Positions 49,202 to 58,292 of a stretch of DNA of 64,000 nucleotides are shown here, piece by piece. Source of the DNA: Saccharothrix luteola. Its GTDB lineage: Bacteria; Actinomycetota; Actinomycetes; Mycobacteriales; Pseudonocardiaceae. Each line of letters starts with the position of its first letter. Position 1 is the stretch's first letter. The notes under the pieces were generated by a model. The model had not been told where the DNA came from. It made no database searches and saw only the letters and a program-made list of their open reading frames with translations. A program made the translations under genes and the position numbers. The stretch is from assembly GCF_020859565.1 (NCBI RefSeq), contig NZ_JAJHUO010000016.1:11269-75268 (forward strand), given 5' to 3'.

Positions 49202-49333
49202 GTCACCCGGACGGTAGCGGCTGTCGGCTGACCGATCGGGTGAACTCCTGGTTCGCTCAACGTGGTCACCCGTGCGTTGGGCCGTCCCGACCGCAGGGGT
49301 ACCGGTCGGGGGCCCGCACCGGCTCCGACCGGA

Positions 49334-49741
49334 CTACCGGTTCGCCGCCCGGCGCGCCGACGGCACGTCGTCGTCCCGCAGCGCGGAGAGCGCGTCGGGC
49401 AGCGTGGGGTGGATGTCGACCGTCTGGCTCACGAGGGTGATCTCCAACGGGCGCAGGACGGCCCGCCGGTCGGTCGCCAGCGCCAGCGGCACGTTCAGGC
49501 GTTGTGCGCGCACGACCGCCTCCACCACCAACTGGATGCCGGCGGAGCCGAAGAAGTCGACTTCGGCGAGGTCGAGGACGAAGCCGGCGGGTCGTCGGTC
49601 CAGCTGGCCGGTGATGGCCGCCCGGACCGGCTGCTCGCAGGCCATGTCGATCTCACCGATGACCGCGACCACGGCGATGCCGTCGTGATCGGCGGTGCGG
49701 GTGCTCGTCAGGGGTGTGGATTCGGTGCGGGTCTCACTCAC
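49334..49741 (-). CDS. STAS-domain protein (anti-sigma factor antagonist-like)
   Basis: 135 residues from GTG 49741, which has GAGGAG six bases upstream (decides against the longer frame to 49774). STAS core: GIAVVAVIGEIDMACEQPV, GFVLDLAEVDFFGSAGIQLV, LALATDRRAVLRPLEI. The DFFGSAG motif retains the phosphorylatable Ser and is very close to that of the protein at 37577. Expected to take part in partner switching with a kinase not found in the window. Confidence 0.87.
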   Translation of the reverse strand: MSETRTESTPLTSTRTADHDGIAVVAVIGEIDMACEQPVRAAITGQLDRRPAGFVLDLAEVDFFGSAGIQLVVEAVVRAQRLNVPLALATDRRAVLRPLEITLVSQTVDIHPTLPDALSALRDDDVPSARRAANR

Positions 49742-49954
49742 GGGGCACTCCTCGGTTGGTACCAGAACCAACAACCGAGCTTCTGCTCAACCCGATTCGT
49801 CGCTCCGCAACTGCGCGTGATGGCGGCTGGACATCGACCACGATACGACCCTGTCCGGGCAACCACAACCGCCCACCTGCGCCGACGTGCGCTGACCTGC
49901 GCCGATGCGGTCCGGGCGGGTAGCGGGGCCGCCGGTGCGTCGACGTGGCGGTGG

Positions 49955-50629
49955 TCAGGGGTCGAGGCGGTAGCCGGTGCCGCGGACGGTGAGCAGGAGG
50001 GTGGGGTCGTCGGGGTCGGTCTCGACCTTGCGGCGGAGTCGGCGGATGTGGACGTCGAGGAGCCGGGTGTCGCCGAAGTAGTCGTAGCCCCAGACGCGGT
50101 GCAGGAGTTGTTCGCGGGTGACGATCCGGCCGCCGGCGGAGGCGAGTTCGACGAGGAGCCGGAACTCGGTGCGGGTGAGGTGGATCTCGGTGCCGTCGCG
50201 GTGGACGGTGCCGGTGTCGGGGCTGATCCGCAGTGGTCCGGCCTGGAGCGCTTCGTGGTGCCGGCCGCCGCGGCGGCGCAGCAGGGCGCGGATGCGGGCG
50301 GCGAGGACGCTGGCGACGAGGGGCTTGGTGACGTAGTCGTCGGCGCCCGCTTCGAGTCCGGCGATGACGTCGGCGGCGTCGGTGCGGGCGGTGACGATGA
50401 TGATGGGCAGGTCGCCGCGTGCGCGCAGGGTGCGGCAGACCTGCAGGCCGTCCACGCCGGGCAGCACGAGGTCGAGCAGGACGACGTCGGGTCGGGCGGT
50501 GGTGAGCAGGTCGAGCGCCTGCTCGCCGGAGACGGCGTCGGTGACGGCGAAGCCCTCGTCGGCGAGGGCGAGGCCGAGGGCCTGCCTGATGTGCTCGTCG
50601 TCCTCGACCAGCAGCACTGAGAAGTCCAT
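49955..50629 (-). CDS. OmpR-family response regulator (orphan)
   Basis: 224 residues. Receiver: VLLVEDDEHIRQALGLALAD, phospho-acceptor Asp in DVVLLDLVLPGVDG, Thr in IIIVTARTD and Lys in DDYVTKPLV. C-terminal winged helix: LTRTEFRLLVELASAGGRIV, VWGYDYFGDTRLLDVHIRRL, VRGTGYRLDP. ATG 50629 after GGGGGA. No histidine kinase gene is adjacent on either side, so it is an orphan regulator or pairs with a distant kinase. Divergent from the PucR gene. Confidence 0.94.
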   Translation of the reverse strand: MDFSVLLVEDDEHIRQALGLALADEGFAVTDAVSGEQALDLLTTARPDVVLLDLVLPGVDGLQVCRTLRARGDLPIIIVTARTDAADVIAGLEAGADDYVTKPLVASVLAARIRALLRRRGGRHHEALQAGPLRISPDTGTVHRDGTEIHLTRTEFRLLVELASAGGRIVTREQLLHRVWGYDYFGDTRLLDVHIRRLRRKVETDPDDPTLLLTVRGTGYRLDP

Positions 50630-50738
50630 GTCCCCCGCGATCCTGCCGCACGTCGTCCGCGCGTGCCCGGATCGCAAGCCGAACGCAAGGTTCACCCGCG
50701 CCGTCCCCGGGTCGACCGCGGTTGTCAGACTCCTCCGC

Positions 50739-51926
50739 ATGGCACGAACCAGGCGGGCGGCACCCACGCCCGAGCACGGGGGCGACCCGTTGGCAGGGGT
50801 GGCGGAGACGGCCAGTCAGGACGCGCACGGCGTGCCCGCCGACCTCCTCAAGGGGTACCTGGAGGAACTGGACGAGGTCAGCACGACGAGGCGGCAGCTC
50901 CGGCCGGACCAGCTCCGGGTCCGCCGCGACGTCGGCGCCAGGGCGGCGGAGCGCGGCGTCACCCTGCACGGGGTGATCGACCTGCACCTGAGCGCCACCT
51001 GGCTGGCGTGGCGGTCGTTGTCCGGTGTGCTGCGGGCAACGGATGCCGACGCCGTCCGCGCCGCCGGCGAGGCGGTGTTCAAGGCCGCCGACGCGGCCGT
51101 CACGGCGATCGCCGAGGGCTACGAGGAAGCGCAGCGCTGGTCGGTGCGCCAGGAGGAGTCGTTCCGCCGGGAGTTCGTCGACGACCTGCTCGACGGGCGC
51201 AACCTCGGGCAGCTGGCCGAGCGGGCGGAGCGGTTCGGGCTCCGGCTGGCCGGCAGCAACGTCGTGGCGGCGGTCCGCTCGGCGCGCCCGGTGGTGGACG
51301 GCGGCGAGGTGGCCCGGGCCGTGGAGACGTCGCTGGGCCTGCGGCTGGACTCCCGCGGCGTGCTGGTCACCACCAAGGAGGGCCTGCTCGTCTGCGTCGC
51401 GCCCGGGACGATGACCGACGTGCCGGGCGAGTTCGTGCGCCAGGTGGCCGCGGTCCTGGGACCGGACGCCGGCTGGCGGGTCGGCCTCGGCCGCGCCCAC
51501 TCCGGTCCCGGCGGCGTGGTCCGCTCGTTCGAGCAGGCGACCCACGCCCTGGACATCGCCGAACGGCTGCACCTGCCCGGACACCTGCACAAGGCCGCCG
51601 ACCTGCTGGTCTACCAGGTGCTGCTGCGCGACAGCGCCGCGTTGGCCGACCTGGTGTCGGTCGTCCTGCAACCCCTCCGCGGCGCACGGGGCGGTGCCGG
51701 GCCGCTGCTGGACACGCTGTCGTCCTACTTCGCCAACGGCCAGGTGACGGCCGCCTGCGCACGCGAGCTGCACCTCGGCGTCCGCACGGTGACCTATCGC
51801 CTCCAGCGCGTCGCGGAGCTCACCGGGTACACCGTGGACGATCCGACCCAGGCGCTGTCGCTCCAGGTCGCGGTGCTCGGCGCGAAGCTGCTCGACTGGC
51901 CGTCGTCCGACGACCCGGCCCGGTGA
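50739..51926 (+). CDS. PucR/CdaR-type transcriptional regulator
   Basis: 395 residues. N-terminal helical region (about 30-130) resembles the RsbT-co-antagonist-like domain found in such regulators; the middle holds the GGDEF-related CdaR segment (AGSNVVAAVRSARPVVDGGE, GWRVGLGRAHSGPGGVVRSF); the C-terminus has the PucR helix-turn-helix (LLDTLSSYFANGQVTAACAR, ELHLGVRTVTYRLQRVAELT). Such regulators often respond to small metabolites; the target is unknown. Divergent from the orphan response regulator. Confidence 0.9.
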   Translation: MARTRRAAPTPEHGGDPLAGVAETASQDAHGVPADLLKGYLEELDEVSTTRRQLRPDQLRVRRDVGARAAERGVTLHGVIDLHLSATWLAWRSLSGVLRATDADAVRAAGEAVFKAADAAVTAIAEGYEEAQRWSVRQEESFRREFVDDLLDGRNLGQLAERAERFGLRLAGSNVVAAVRSARPVVDGGEVARAVETSLGLRLDSRGVLVTTKEGLLVCVAPGTMTDVPGEFVRQVAAVLGPDAGWRVGLGRAHSGPGGVVRSFEQATHALDIAERLHLPGHLHKAADLLVYQVLLRDSAALADLVSVVLQPLRGARGGAGPLLDTLSSYFANGQVTAACARELHLGVRTVTYRLQRVAELTGYTVDDPTQALSLQVAVLGAKLLDWPSSDDPAR

Positions 51927-52152
51927 CGGCGGCCGGGGAGGGCGGCACGTCGAGGATGCCGCCGATCGGCGGCGGACGACTCGACCGTGCGGCGGAGGGC
52001 CGGACCGCCGTCCGCCGCGTGGCGTGGAACCGCCCGGGGCCCGCCGTCCAGCGGGCCGGAAGCCCTGACCTGGGTGTCCGATTCGGACCGGGATGCCGGT
52101 AACGTCGCCCCGGCACGAGTACCGGGGGCGAGTGCGAGGCGAGGTGCGGGGC

Positions 52153-53274
52153 ATGGCAGGGCAGGCCGAACTGCTGCTGCGCCGGTTCGGTCGTCGGTAC
52201 GCGGCGGTGGTGCGACTGGCGACGGTGCTGCCCATCGGCGCGATCGCCATGCTGCGGGTGACACCGGAACACCTGCCCGCCACCGCGTCGGCGGTCGGCG
52301 TCGCCGTGGTGTGGACCTGCGGGTACGCCTGGTGGCTACAAAGGACCGATGGCGGCCTGCCGGTCGCGGTGGACGTGGTGGTGCTGCTCGGCGTGTGCCT
52401 GAGCATCGTCGCGACCGACGCCGTCGAGCGCACCAACGTCGGGTGGATCAGGCTCCTCGTCACGTTCGCCTGCGTGACCTACCAGTGGCACACGTCGCCG
52501 AGGGCGGGAGCCGTCGCGGCACTGGCGGCCGGCGCGGCGCTGGCCGCCTCGGTCACCGCGGCCGGGTCGCCGGACCGGGACCTGGTGATCTCGCAGGTGT
52601 GGATCCTGGTGGCGGCCGGGCTGTCCCGCGCGGCCTGGCAGGTGGTCCGGCGGGCCGCCGAACGGGCCGACCGCACGGCCGCCGACGCGGCCCGCGCGCG
52701 GCGGGAGTCGTCGGTGGCGGCGGCCGTGCGGGCCGAGGAACGGGAGTTCGCGGCGGCGCTGCACGACACCGCCGCCGCGACGCTGCTGATGGTCGGCAGC
52801 GGGCAGGTGCGCGCGGACAGCGCCTGGCTGGCGCCGCAGGCCCGCCGCGACCTGGACCGGCTGCGCTCCGGCCGCGCCGACGCGTCCCGGCGCACCGACC
52901 TCGTGCGGTTGCTGGCCGACGAGGTCGAGGCCGTGCACCTGGACGTCGACTTCGACGCGCCCGCCCGGCTGCCGCTGCCGTCCGACGTGGCGGCGGTGTT
53001 CGCCGACGCGACCCGTGAGGCGCTCAACAACGTCCGCCGGCACGCGGGCACCTCGCACGCCTCCATCCGGCTCGGCGGCGACGAGCGGCGGTTGCGCCTC
53101 GACATCGCCGACGGTGGCAGGGGTTTCTCGCCCGACGCCGTCCCGGCGACCCGGCGCGGGCTGCGGGAATCCGTGCACGGCAGGTTGAACCGCATCGGCG
53201 GCACGGCCACGGTCCTCTCCACCGTCGGCGCGGGCACCGTCGTCCGGTTGGAATGGCGTGGTCGTGGTGAGTGA
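52153..53274 (+). CDS. Membrane histidine kinase (HisKA_3 type)
   Basis: 373 residues. About five transmembrane helices (residues 15-160), then a coiled-coil linker, the phospho-His motif AALHDTAAATLLMVGS, and the ATPase domain with N-box DATREALNNVRRHAG, G-box IADGGRGFSP and STVGAGTVVRLEW. It begins a three-gene operon with a second kinase-like membrane protein (overlap 17 bp) and a NarL-type regulator. ATG 52153 is preferred to an open frame from 52093. Signal unknown. Confidence 0.9.
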   Translation: MAGQAELLLRRFGRRYAAVVRLATVLPIGAIAMLRVTPEHLPATASAVGVAVVWTCGYAWWLQRTDGGLPVAVDVVVLLGVCLSIVATDAVERTNVGWIRLLVTFACVTYQWHTSPRAGAVAALAAGAALAASVTAAGSPDRDLVISQVWILVAAGLSRAAWQVVRRAAERADRTAADAARARRESSVAAAVRAEEREFAAALHDTAAATLLMVGSGQVRADSAWLAPQARRDLDRLRSGRADASRRTDLVRLLADEVEAVHLDVDFDAPARLPLPSDVAAVFADATREALNNVRRHAGTSHASIRLGGDERRLRLDIADGGRGFSPDAVPATRRGLRESVHGRLNRIGGTATVLSTVGAGTVVRLEWRGRGE

Positions 53275-54376
53275 CGCCGTCGGCGTGCAGACGCGGGCCC
53301 AGCTCCTGTTCGGCCTGCGCGTCGCGACCCTGCTCGTGACCGCGGTCGTGGTCGGGGTGCTCGGCCTGGTCAACCTGCTGCGCCGCTGGGAGTCCCACGA
53401 CTTCCCGCTCGTGCAGCTGTCCGCGTTCGCCGCGCTGGCCGCGGTGCTCGTGGGCGAAGCCGTGCTGCTCGCCCGGCGCCGGCCGTGGGGCAGGCTCCGC
53501 CCGCTCGCCGTCGCCGTGGTGCTGGCCGCGTCCGCGCTGGCCGCCGTGACGCTGCCCGAGGATCGCACCGCGAGCGCCGTCGACTGGGCGTTCGGCGCGG
53601 CCAACTGGGTCGGCCTGGTCGTCCTCCTGGACCGTCCATTGGGGACGGTCGTGGCGTTCCTGTCGGCCCACGAGCTGATCGCCCTGTCGAACATGCTCCT
53701 GTTCTCCGACGTGGACAAGGGCGACCTGGCGCGGCTCGCCACGGGCTCGGTCACCGTGATCGGCTTCCCGCTGTGCCTGGCGGTGGTGGCCACCGTGCTG
53801 CACCGGCTCGGCTCGGACGCCGCGACCGCCGCCGCCGAGGTCGAACGGGTGCGGACCGCGGAGGCCGTCGCGGCGGAGTCCCACCGGCGCAGGCAGCAGC
53901 GGTTCGCCGAGCTGTCCGCCGGCGCGATCCCGCTGCTGGAGGGCCTCGCCGACGGCTCGCTCAGCCCCGAGGACCCCTCGGTGCGGCGGGGTGCGGCGAT
54001 CGAGGCCGCCCGGATGCGGCGGCTCGGCGCGGAGACGGACGTGGTGACGAACCCGTTGCTGCACGAGCTGCGGCACTGCGCGGACGTCGCCGACCGCAAG
54101 GGCGTCGTGGTGGAACTGGAAGCGCGCGGCGACTGGCCGACACCGCCCGTCGCGGTCCGGCGCGACCTGACCGACGCCGCGCTGACCGCGCTCGCCACGG
54201 CCGGCTCGTGGGCCCGCGTCACGGTGGTCGGCGACCAGGGGCTGGTGTCGGTCAACGTCGTCGCGGACTGCGACGAGGTCGCGCCGCCGACCCCGGCGGC
54301 GTCCGACGTGCGGGTCGAGGTGCTCGGCAACGGTGCGACGGTCTGGGTGGAGGCGACGTGGCAGCCGACGGCGTGA
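53258..54376 (+). CDS. Kinase-like membrane protein with degenerate catalytic core
   Basis: About 370 residues. Six or so transmembrane helices in residues 15-185, then a linker helix (TAAAEVERVRTAEAVAAESH) and a region laid out like a HisKA_3 kinase. However no phospho-His motif is present in QQRFAELSAGAIPLLEGL, the N-box is degraded (RRDLTDAALTALATAG), and the D-x-G-x-G ATP box is missing. It overlaps the real kinase gene upstream and the regulator gene downstream. Probably a co-sensor or kinase modulator. Starts at GTG 53258, 53264 or 53267 cannot be separated. Confidence 0.8.
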   Translation: MVVVSDAVGVQTRAQLLFGLRVATLLVTAVVVGVLGLVNLLRRWESHDFPLVQLSAFAALAAVLVGEAVLLARRRPWGRLRPLAVAVVLAASALAAVTLPEDRTASAVDWAFGAANWVGLVVLLDRPLGTVVAFLSAHELIALSNMLLFSDVDKGDLARLATGSVTVIGFPLCLAVVATVLHRLGSDAATAAAEVERVRTAEAVAAESHRRRQQRFAELSAGAIPLLEGLADGSLSPEDPSVRRGAAIEAARMRRLGAETDVVTNPLLHELRHCADVADRKGVVVELEARGDWPTPPVAVRRDLTDAALTALATAGSWARVTVVGDQGLVSVNVVADCDEVAPPTPAASDVRVEVLGNGATVWVEATWQPTA

Positions 54377-55035
54377 TCACGGCGGTGATCGTGGACGACC
54401 ACGCGGCCATCACCGCGGGCGTGCGGTACTGGTGCGAGCAGGCCGTGCCGCCGATCCGCCTGGTCGACGCGGGCACCCGGCTCGCCGACGTGTGGACGGG
54501 TCCGGGCGCCGAGGCCGACGTGGTGATCTTCGACCTGGAGCTGACGCCGGGCCGGCCGGACTTCGCGGAACTGCGCAGGCTGGTGGACAACGGCCGCCGG
54601 GTGGTCGTCTACTCGCAGCACGCGGACACCGCCACCGCGCTCAAGTGCGTCGACCTCGGCGCGCTCGCCTACCTGACCAAGCGGGAGGGGCTCGACCACC
54701 TGATCCCGGCGATCAGGGCCACCGCGCAGGGACTCCCGTACACCGCGCCGTCGTTGTCGGGCGCGCTCGTCGCCGACGACGCCCCGGACCGGCCACGCCT
54801 GTCACCGCGCGAGGTCGAGGTGCTGCGGGCGTGGTTCACGTCGTCGTCGAAGGACCTCGTCGCCGCCAAGCTCAACATCACCGTGAAGACGGTCGACACG
54901 CACATCGCCCGCGTGCGGGTGAAGTACGCGAACGCCGGGCGGGCGGCCCGCACCAAGAGCGAACTGGTGAGCCGGGCGCTCGACGACGGGCTGGTCACGC
55001 TCGCGGAGCTCAACCGAACCGTTACCCCGTTGTAG
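54373..55035 (+). CDS. NarL/LuxR-family response regulator
   Basis: About 220 residues. Receiver: AVIVDDHAAITAGVRYW, phospho-acceptor Asp in VVIFDLELTP, VVYSQHADTATALK, AYLTKREG. C-terminal LuxR HTH: LSPREVEVLRAWFTSSSKDL, AAKLNITVKTVDTHIARVRV. GTG 54373 overlaps the preceding stop as GTGA, the simplest coupled start; GTG 54358 is also in frame. Output gene of the two-sensor operon. Confidence 0.93.
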   Translation: MITAVIVDDHAAITAGVRYWCEQAVPPIRLVDAGTRLADVWTGPGAEADVVIFDLELTPGRPDFAELRRLVDNGRRVVVYSQHADTATALKCVDLGALAYLTKREGLDHLIPAIRATAQGLPYTAPSLSGALVADDAPDRPRLSPREVEVLRAWFTSSSKDLVAAKLNITVKTVDTHIARVRVKYANAGRAARTKSELVSRALDDGLVTLAELNRTVTPL

Positions 55036-55239
55036 GGCGTTCACCCGACACCGCGGGGGCGGGCGCCCGCGTACGGTCGTGATCCGGAGGTCGTCGGCGG
55101 GTTTTCGCCTGCGCACCGCGCCTTCTGTGGGGTAGGCGCGGTCCGCGGTCGGGCCGCCGCGCTGCCGGGAACATTTCGCCGGGACAACGCGGGTGGTATC
55201 GCACATGGGACACACGACGGCCTTGGTCGAGGAGATCGG

Positions 55240-56103
55240 ATGACGCACCCCGGTGCGCCACAGCAGTTCCCCCAGCACGGCCACCACCCGCAATTCCCGC
55301 CACCGGGGCAGCTACCGCCACCCGGACCGCACCCGCCGCAGTGGGGACCGGGCATGCCGGGGGGACCGGGCATGCCCAACGGGCAGTGGGGGCCCGGGGG
55401 ACCGGGCGGGCCGGGAATGCCTGGCGGGCATGGGATGCCGGGGGGACCGGGTGGGCCTGGGATGCCTGGCGGGCCGCCGGCCCGGCGCGGCGGGAAGGGG
55501 CCCCTGATCGCGGTGCTGGTCATCCTCCTCGTGCTGGGCCTGGGCGTCGGCGGGTACTTCGTGTACGTCGAGCTCGAAGGCGACAGCCAGGCGAAGCCGG
55601 TCGTGGACACGTCCGAGGACCTGGAGAAGGCCCCGATCGGCTGCGCGATGCTGGAGGAGGCGGAGGTGGCGCCGCACATCCCCGGCCGCATGGACTACAG
55701 CGCGGGCGGCGCGAACCCGGGCACGGGGCAGTTGCACGACCAGGGGCAGTGCACCTGGAACAACTCGGGCAGGCTCGCCAAGGACAACGTCCGCGGCGCC
55801 TTCGTGATCGTGACCAGCTACGTCTACCACGCCAACCACCAGCTGTCCGGCGTGGACAAGGCGAAGGAGCATATGGAGGACCAGGTCCGCACCGGCGTCG
55901 CGGTGCACGTCGAAGGCGCCGACGAGGCCGAGCTCGTGGCGCAGGAGAAGGTCAAGTGGACCGCGGAGATCGTCGTCCGCTACCGCAACGTCGTCTACTC
56001 CGTCACGTACTCCAACCAGACCGAGGGAGCGAACGTGAAGGCAGGCGCGACCACCCTGGCCGCCACCGCGATCGGCAAGGTGGTCAAGGCTCACGAGGAC
56101 TGA
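55240..56103 (+). CDS. Single-pass membrane protein with Pro/Gly/Met repeat tail
   Basis: 287 residues. N-terminal cytoplasmic tail (1-85) is Pro/Gly/His/Gln-rich with repeated GPGMPGG units, encoded by imperfect tandem DNA repeats at about 55345-55475. One transmembrane helix (LIAVLVILLVLGLGVGGYFV) is followed by an extracellular domain of about 170 residues with two Cys (IGCAMLEEAEVAPHI, QGQCTWNNSGRLAKD), similar in layout to DUF3558-type actinobacterial proteins. Function unknown. Its 3' end overlaps the convergent NACHT gene by 20 bp. Confidence 0.82.
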   Translation: MTHPGAPQQFPQHGHHPQFPPPGQLPPPGPHPPQWGPGMPGGPGMPNGQWGPGGPGGPGMPGGHGMPGGPGGPGMPGGPPARRGGKGPLIAVLVILLVLGLGVGGYFVYVELEGDSQAKPVVDTSEDLEKAPIGCAMLEEAEVAPHIPGRMDYSAGGANPGTGQLHDQGQCTWNNSGRLAKDNVRGAFVIVTSYVYHANHQLSGVDKAKEHMEDQVRTGVAVHVEGADEAELVAQEKVKWTAEIVVRYRNVVYSVTYSNQTEGANVKAGATTLAATAIGKVVKAHED

Positions 56104-58168
56104 CCGGGCGTCGGCCGGACGCGGCCAGGTGACGCCGCAGGCGGGTGTGCCGGAACTGGTAGACGCCGCCGGTCTGCCGCAGCACGCCACGTCGGTGCGC
56201 GTCGTCGAGGAACCGCATCAACCGCCACGGGAGCCGGCCGCGCAACGCCCACCACGCCAGGGAGGCCGCGTACAGCACCGAGGCGTTGTTGACCACGCAG
56301 CCGAGGCCGGTGCCGAGGCCGAAGCTCAACGCCGCGGCCACCAGCGAGGCGTCGACGGACTTGCCCAGGGCGACGATGGCGAACACCAAGGGCAGTTGGA
56401 ACGCCACGGCCCAGGCGAACAGCCACACCGCGGTCGACGCGACGTCACCTCGCAGGGACCGGTCCGGCCGGGGCACGCTGAACCGGTCCGGCGGGCTGGT
56501 CAGCCAGGCGCCGATGCCCAGGGCCACGGCCACCATCACGCCGAGCGCGAGAGGCGCCATCCACACCTCCCGGCCGCCGCCCGCCCCGTGCACGACCGCT
56601 GCCCCGACCACGGCGGCGACCGCGATCACCAGGCCGAGGGCCATCCTGGACACGACGGCCTTGCCACGTCCGTGCAGGCGCAGGCCCGTCCGGTGCGGCG
56701 GGCGGTCCACCGACAGGGCGATGGCGACCAGCAGCGCGAGCCCCACCCCGGCCGCCGCGTTCATGCCGGGGGAGTTGGGGTACTTGTAGTTGATGAAGAA
56801 GGTCGCCGCGCCGAGCACCACGGGTGTGAGGAGCAGGTGACGCCACGGCGCCCGCCGCCGCACCGTGCCGATCAGCCAGGTGAACGAGACTCCCAGCGCG
56901 AAGCCGACCGCGATGCTGGAGTTCTCGCTCACCGTCGCCCAGAACAGCAGGCCGGTGATGGTGGTCGCCAGGACGAGGCGCGGCCGGGGGAGGCGCCACC
57001 AGGCGATGTCGCCGGCCGCGTTCGCGGCGGCGTGGCGGGCCAGGAAACCGAGCCAGCGGTGTGCCCGGTCGGCCGGGTAGCGCCCGGCGCCCGGCGGCAG
57101 GGGCGCGAGCCGGGGCGGCGGTGTCGGCGGGTCGCCGTAGACCGCGGTCACCAGTGAGTCGAGCAGGTGGTGTTCGAGGTCGGTGTGGTCGGCGAACCGC
57201 GTCCGGTCGACCAGTTCGGCGGGGTCGCGGTCGACGCGGCCGTAGACGGCGCGGGCGAGGTTGATCGTCAACGGCGTGGACAGCGACCGCGCGAGCACCG
57301 GGTCGCCGGTCGTGCGCAGGTGGTCGAGCACCGGGGTCCAGCGCCGGACGACCTGCGGCAGCGAGGTGGCGAGGAACTCGATCGCGTCGTCGGCGGCGAC
57401 CGGCTCCAGCTCGACCACCGCGGCCGCGGGCAGCCCCGCGCCACCGGCGCGCACCGCGGCTTCGTACTCGTCACCGCGGCAGGTCAGGACCAACGGCCGG
57501 CCGGGGCCGAACGCGTGGTGGACGCCCTCCAGCGCCGGCGCGAGCAGCTCCGGCGGCAGCTCGTCCAGCCCGTCGAGCAGCGGCAGCAGGCGCTGCTCGA
57601 CCGCGAGGCGGCGGGCGGCGTGCCGGCCGTAGGCCCTCCGGTTCTTCAACGCGGGGTAGTCGATCTCCAGCCGGCGGATGATCCAGTCTTCGAGGTGCTC
57701 GTCGTGCGGGTTCCACGAGGCGGGGGACAGCAGCACCGGCACGGGCTCGCGGGGCGTTCGGCGTTCGAGCAGGTCCAGGACGAGCAGCAGCGCGGTGGCG
57801 GACTTGCCCGCGCCCGGTCCGCCCAGGACCACCAGCTGCCGGCTCGCCAACGAGGCGAACAACCGGTCGAGGTCGCCGAGGTCGCCGCCCATGACCGCGG
57901 GCGGGTGCGGGTAGGCGACCGGCCGGCGGGTGGGCGCCCAGCGCAGCCGCAACGGCTCCGGCCGCCGCAGCGAGCGGACGGCGGCCTCGGCTTCCCACTG
58001 CCGGCGCACCACGGCCGCCAGGAGGTCGGCGGCGTCGTCCAGGGCGGATCGCGCCCGGGTGACCACGTCACCGTTGATCACATCCGCTTGGACGACGGTG
58101 TCCGCGTGCCCGCCGAATTCGTTGCGGACCACCCGCGGCCCGATTCGATCACGCCCCGAGATGCCCAT
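56084..58168 (-). CDS. NACHT NTPase with membrane-spanning C-terminus
   Basis: 694 residues. N-terminus has VVRNEFGGHADTVVQADVIN, resembling the short N-x-[IF]-x-G...V-V-Q-A motif that begins many actinomycete NLR-like proteins and has been linked to amyloid signalling. NACHT core: Walker A VVLGGPGAGKSATALL, Walker B LLPLLDGLDELPPEL, sensor LVLTCRGDEY. From about residue 380 about nine transmembrane helices follow (LVLATTITGLLFWATV, LLLTPVVLGAATFFI, ALLVAIALSV, VWLFAWAVAFQLPLVFAIV), then a basic cytoplasmic tail. STAND NTPases switch from ADP- to ATP-bound oligomers on sensing infection or stress (established); here the effector is plausibly the membrane domain (inference). Confidence 0.87.
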   Translation of the reverse strand: MGISGRDRIGPRVVRNEFGGHADTVVQADVINGDVVTRARSALDDAADLLAAVVRRQWEAEAAVRSLRRPEPLRLRWAPTRRPVAYPHPPAVMGGDLGDLDRLFASLASRQLVVLGGPGAGKSATALLLVLDLLERRTPREPVPVLLSPASWNPHDEHLEDWIIRRLEIDYPALKNRRAYGRHAARRLAVEQRLLPLLDGLDELPPELLAPALEGVHHAFGPGRPLVLTCRGDEYEAAVRAGGAGLPAAAVVELEPVAADDAIEFLATSLPQVVRRWTPVLDHLRTTGDPVLARSLSTPLTINLARAVYGRVDRDPAELVDRTRFADHTDLEHHLLDSLVTAVYGDPPTPPPRLAPLPPGAGRYPADRAHRWLGFLARHAAANAAGDIAWWRLPRPRLVLATTITGLLFWATVSENSSIAVGFALGVSFTWLIGTVRRRAPWRHLLLTPVVLGAATFFINYKYPNSPGMNAAAGVGLALLVAIALSVDRPPHRTGLRLHGRGKAVVSRMALGLVIAVAAVVGAAVVHGAGGGREVWMAPLALGVMVAVALGIGAWLTSPPDRFSVPRPDRSLRGDVASTAVWLFAWAVAFQLPLVFAIVALGKSVDASLVAAALSFGLGTGLGCVVNNASVLYAASLAWWALRGRLPWRLMRFLDDAHRRGVLRQTGGVYQFRHTRLRRHLAASGRRPVSPREP

Positions 58169-58292
58169 GCCGTCCCCTGGTCTCCCGCCCTTGTTCGGAC
58201 GGTACCGAGACGATCACGTTCTGTTAACGGTAAAGCGTGAATTCACACTGACGGGGACTCGAAATCCGCCGAACTCGCCACGCGGGCGACGC

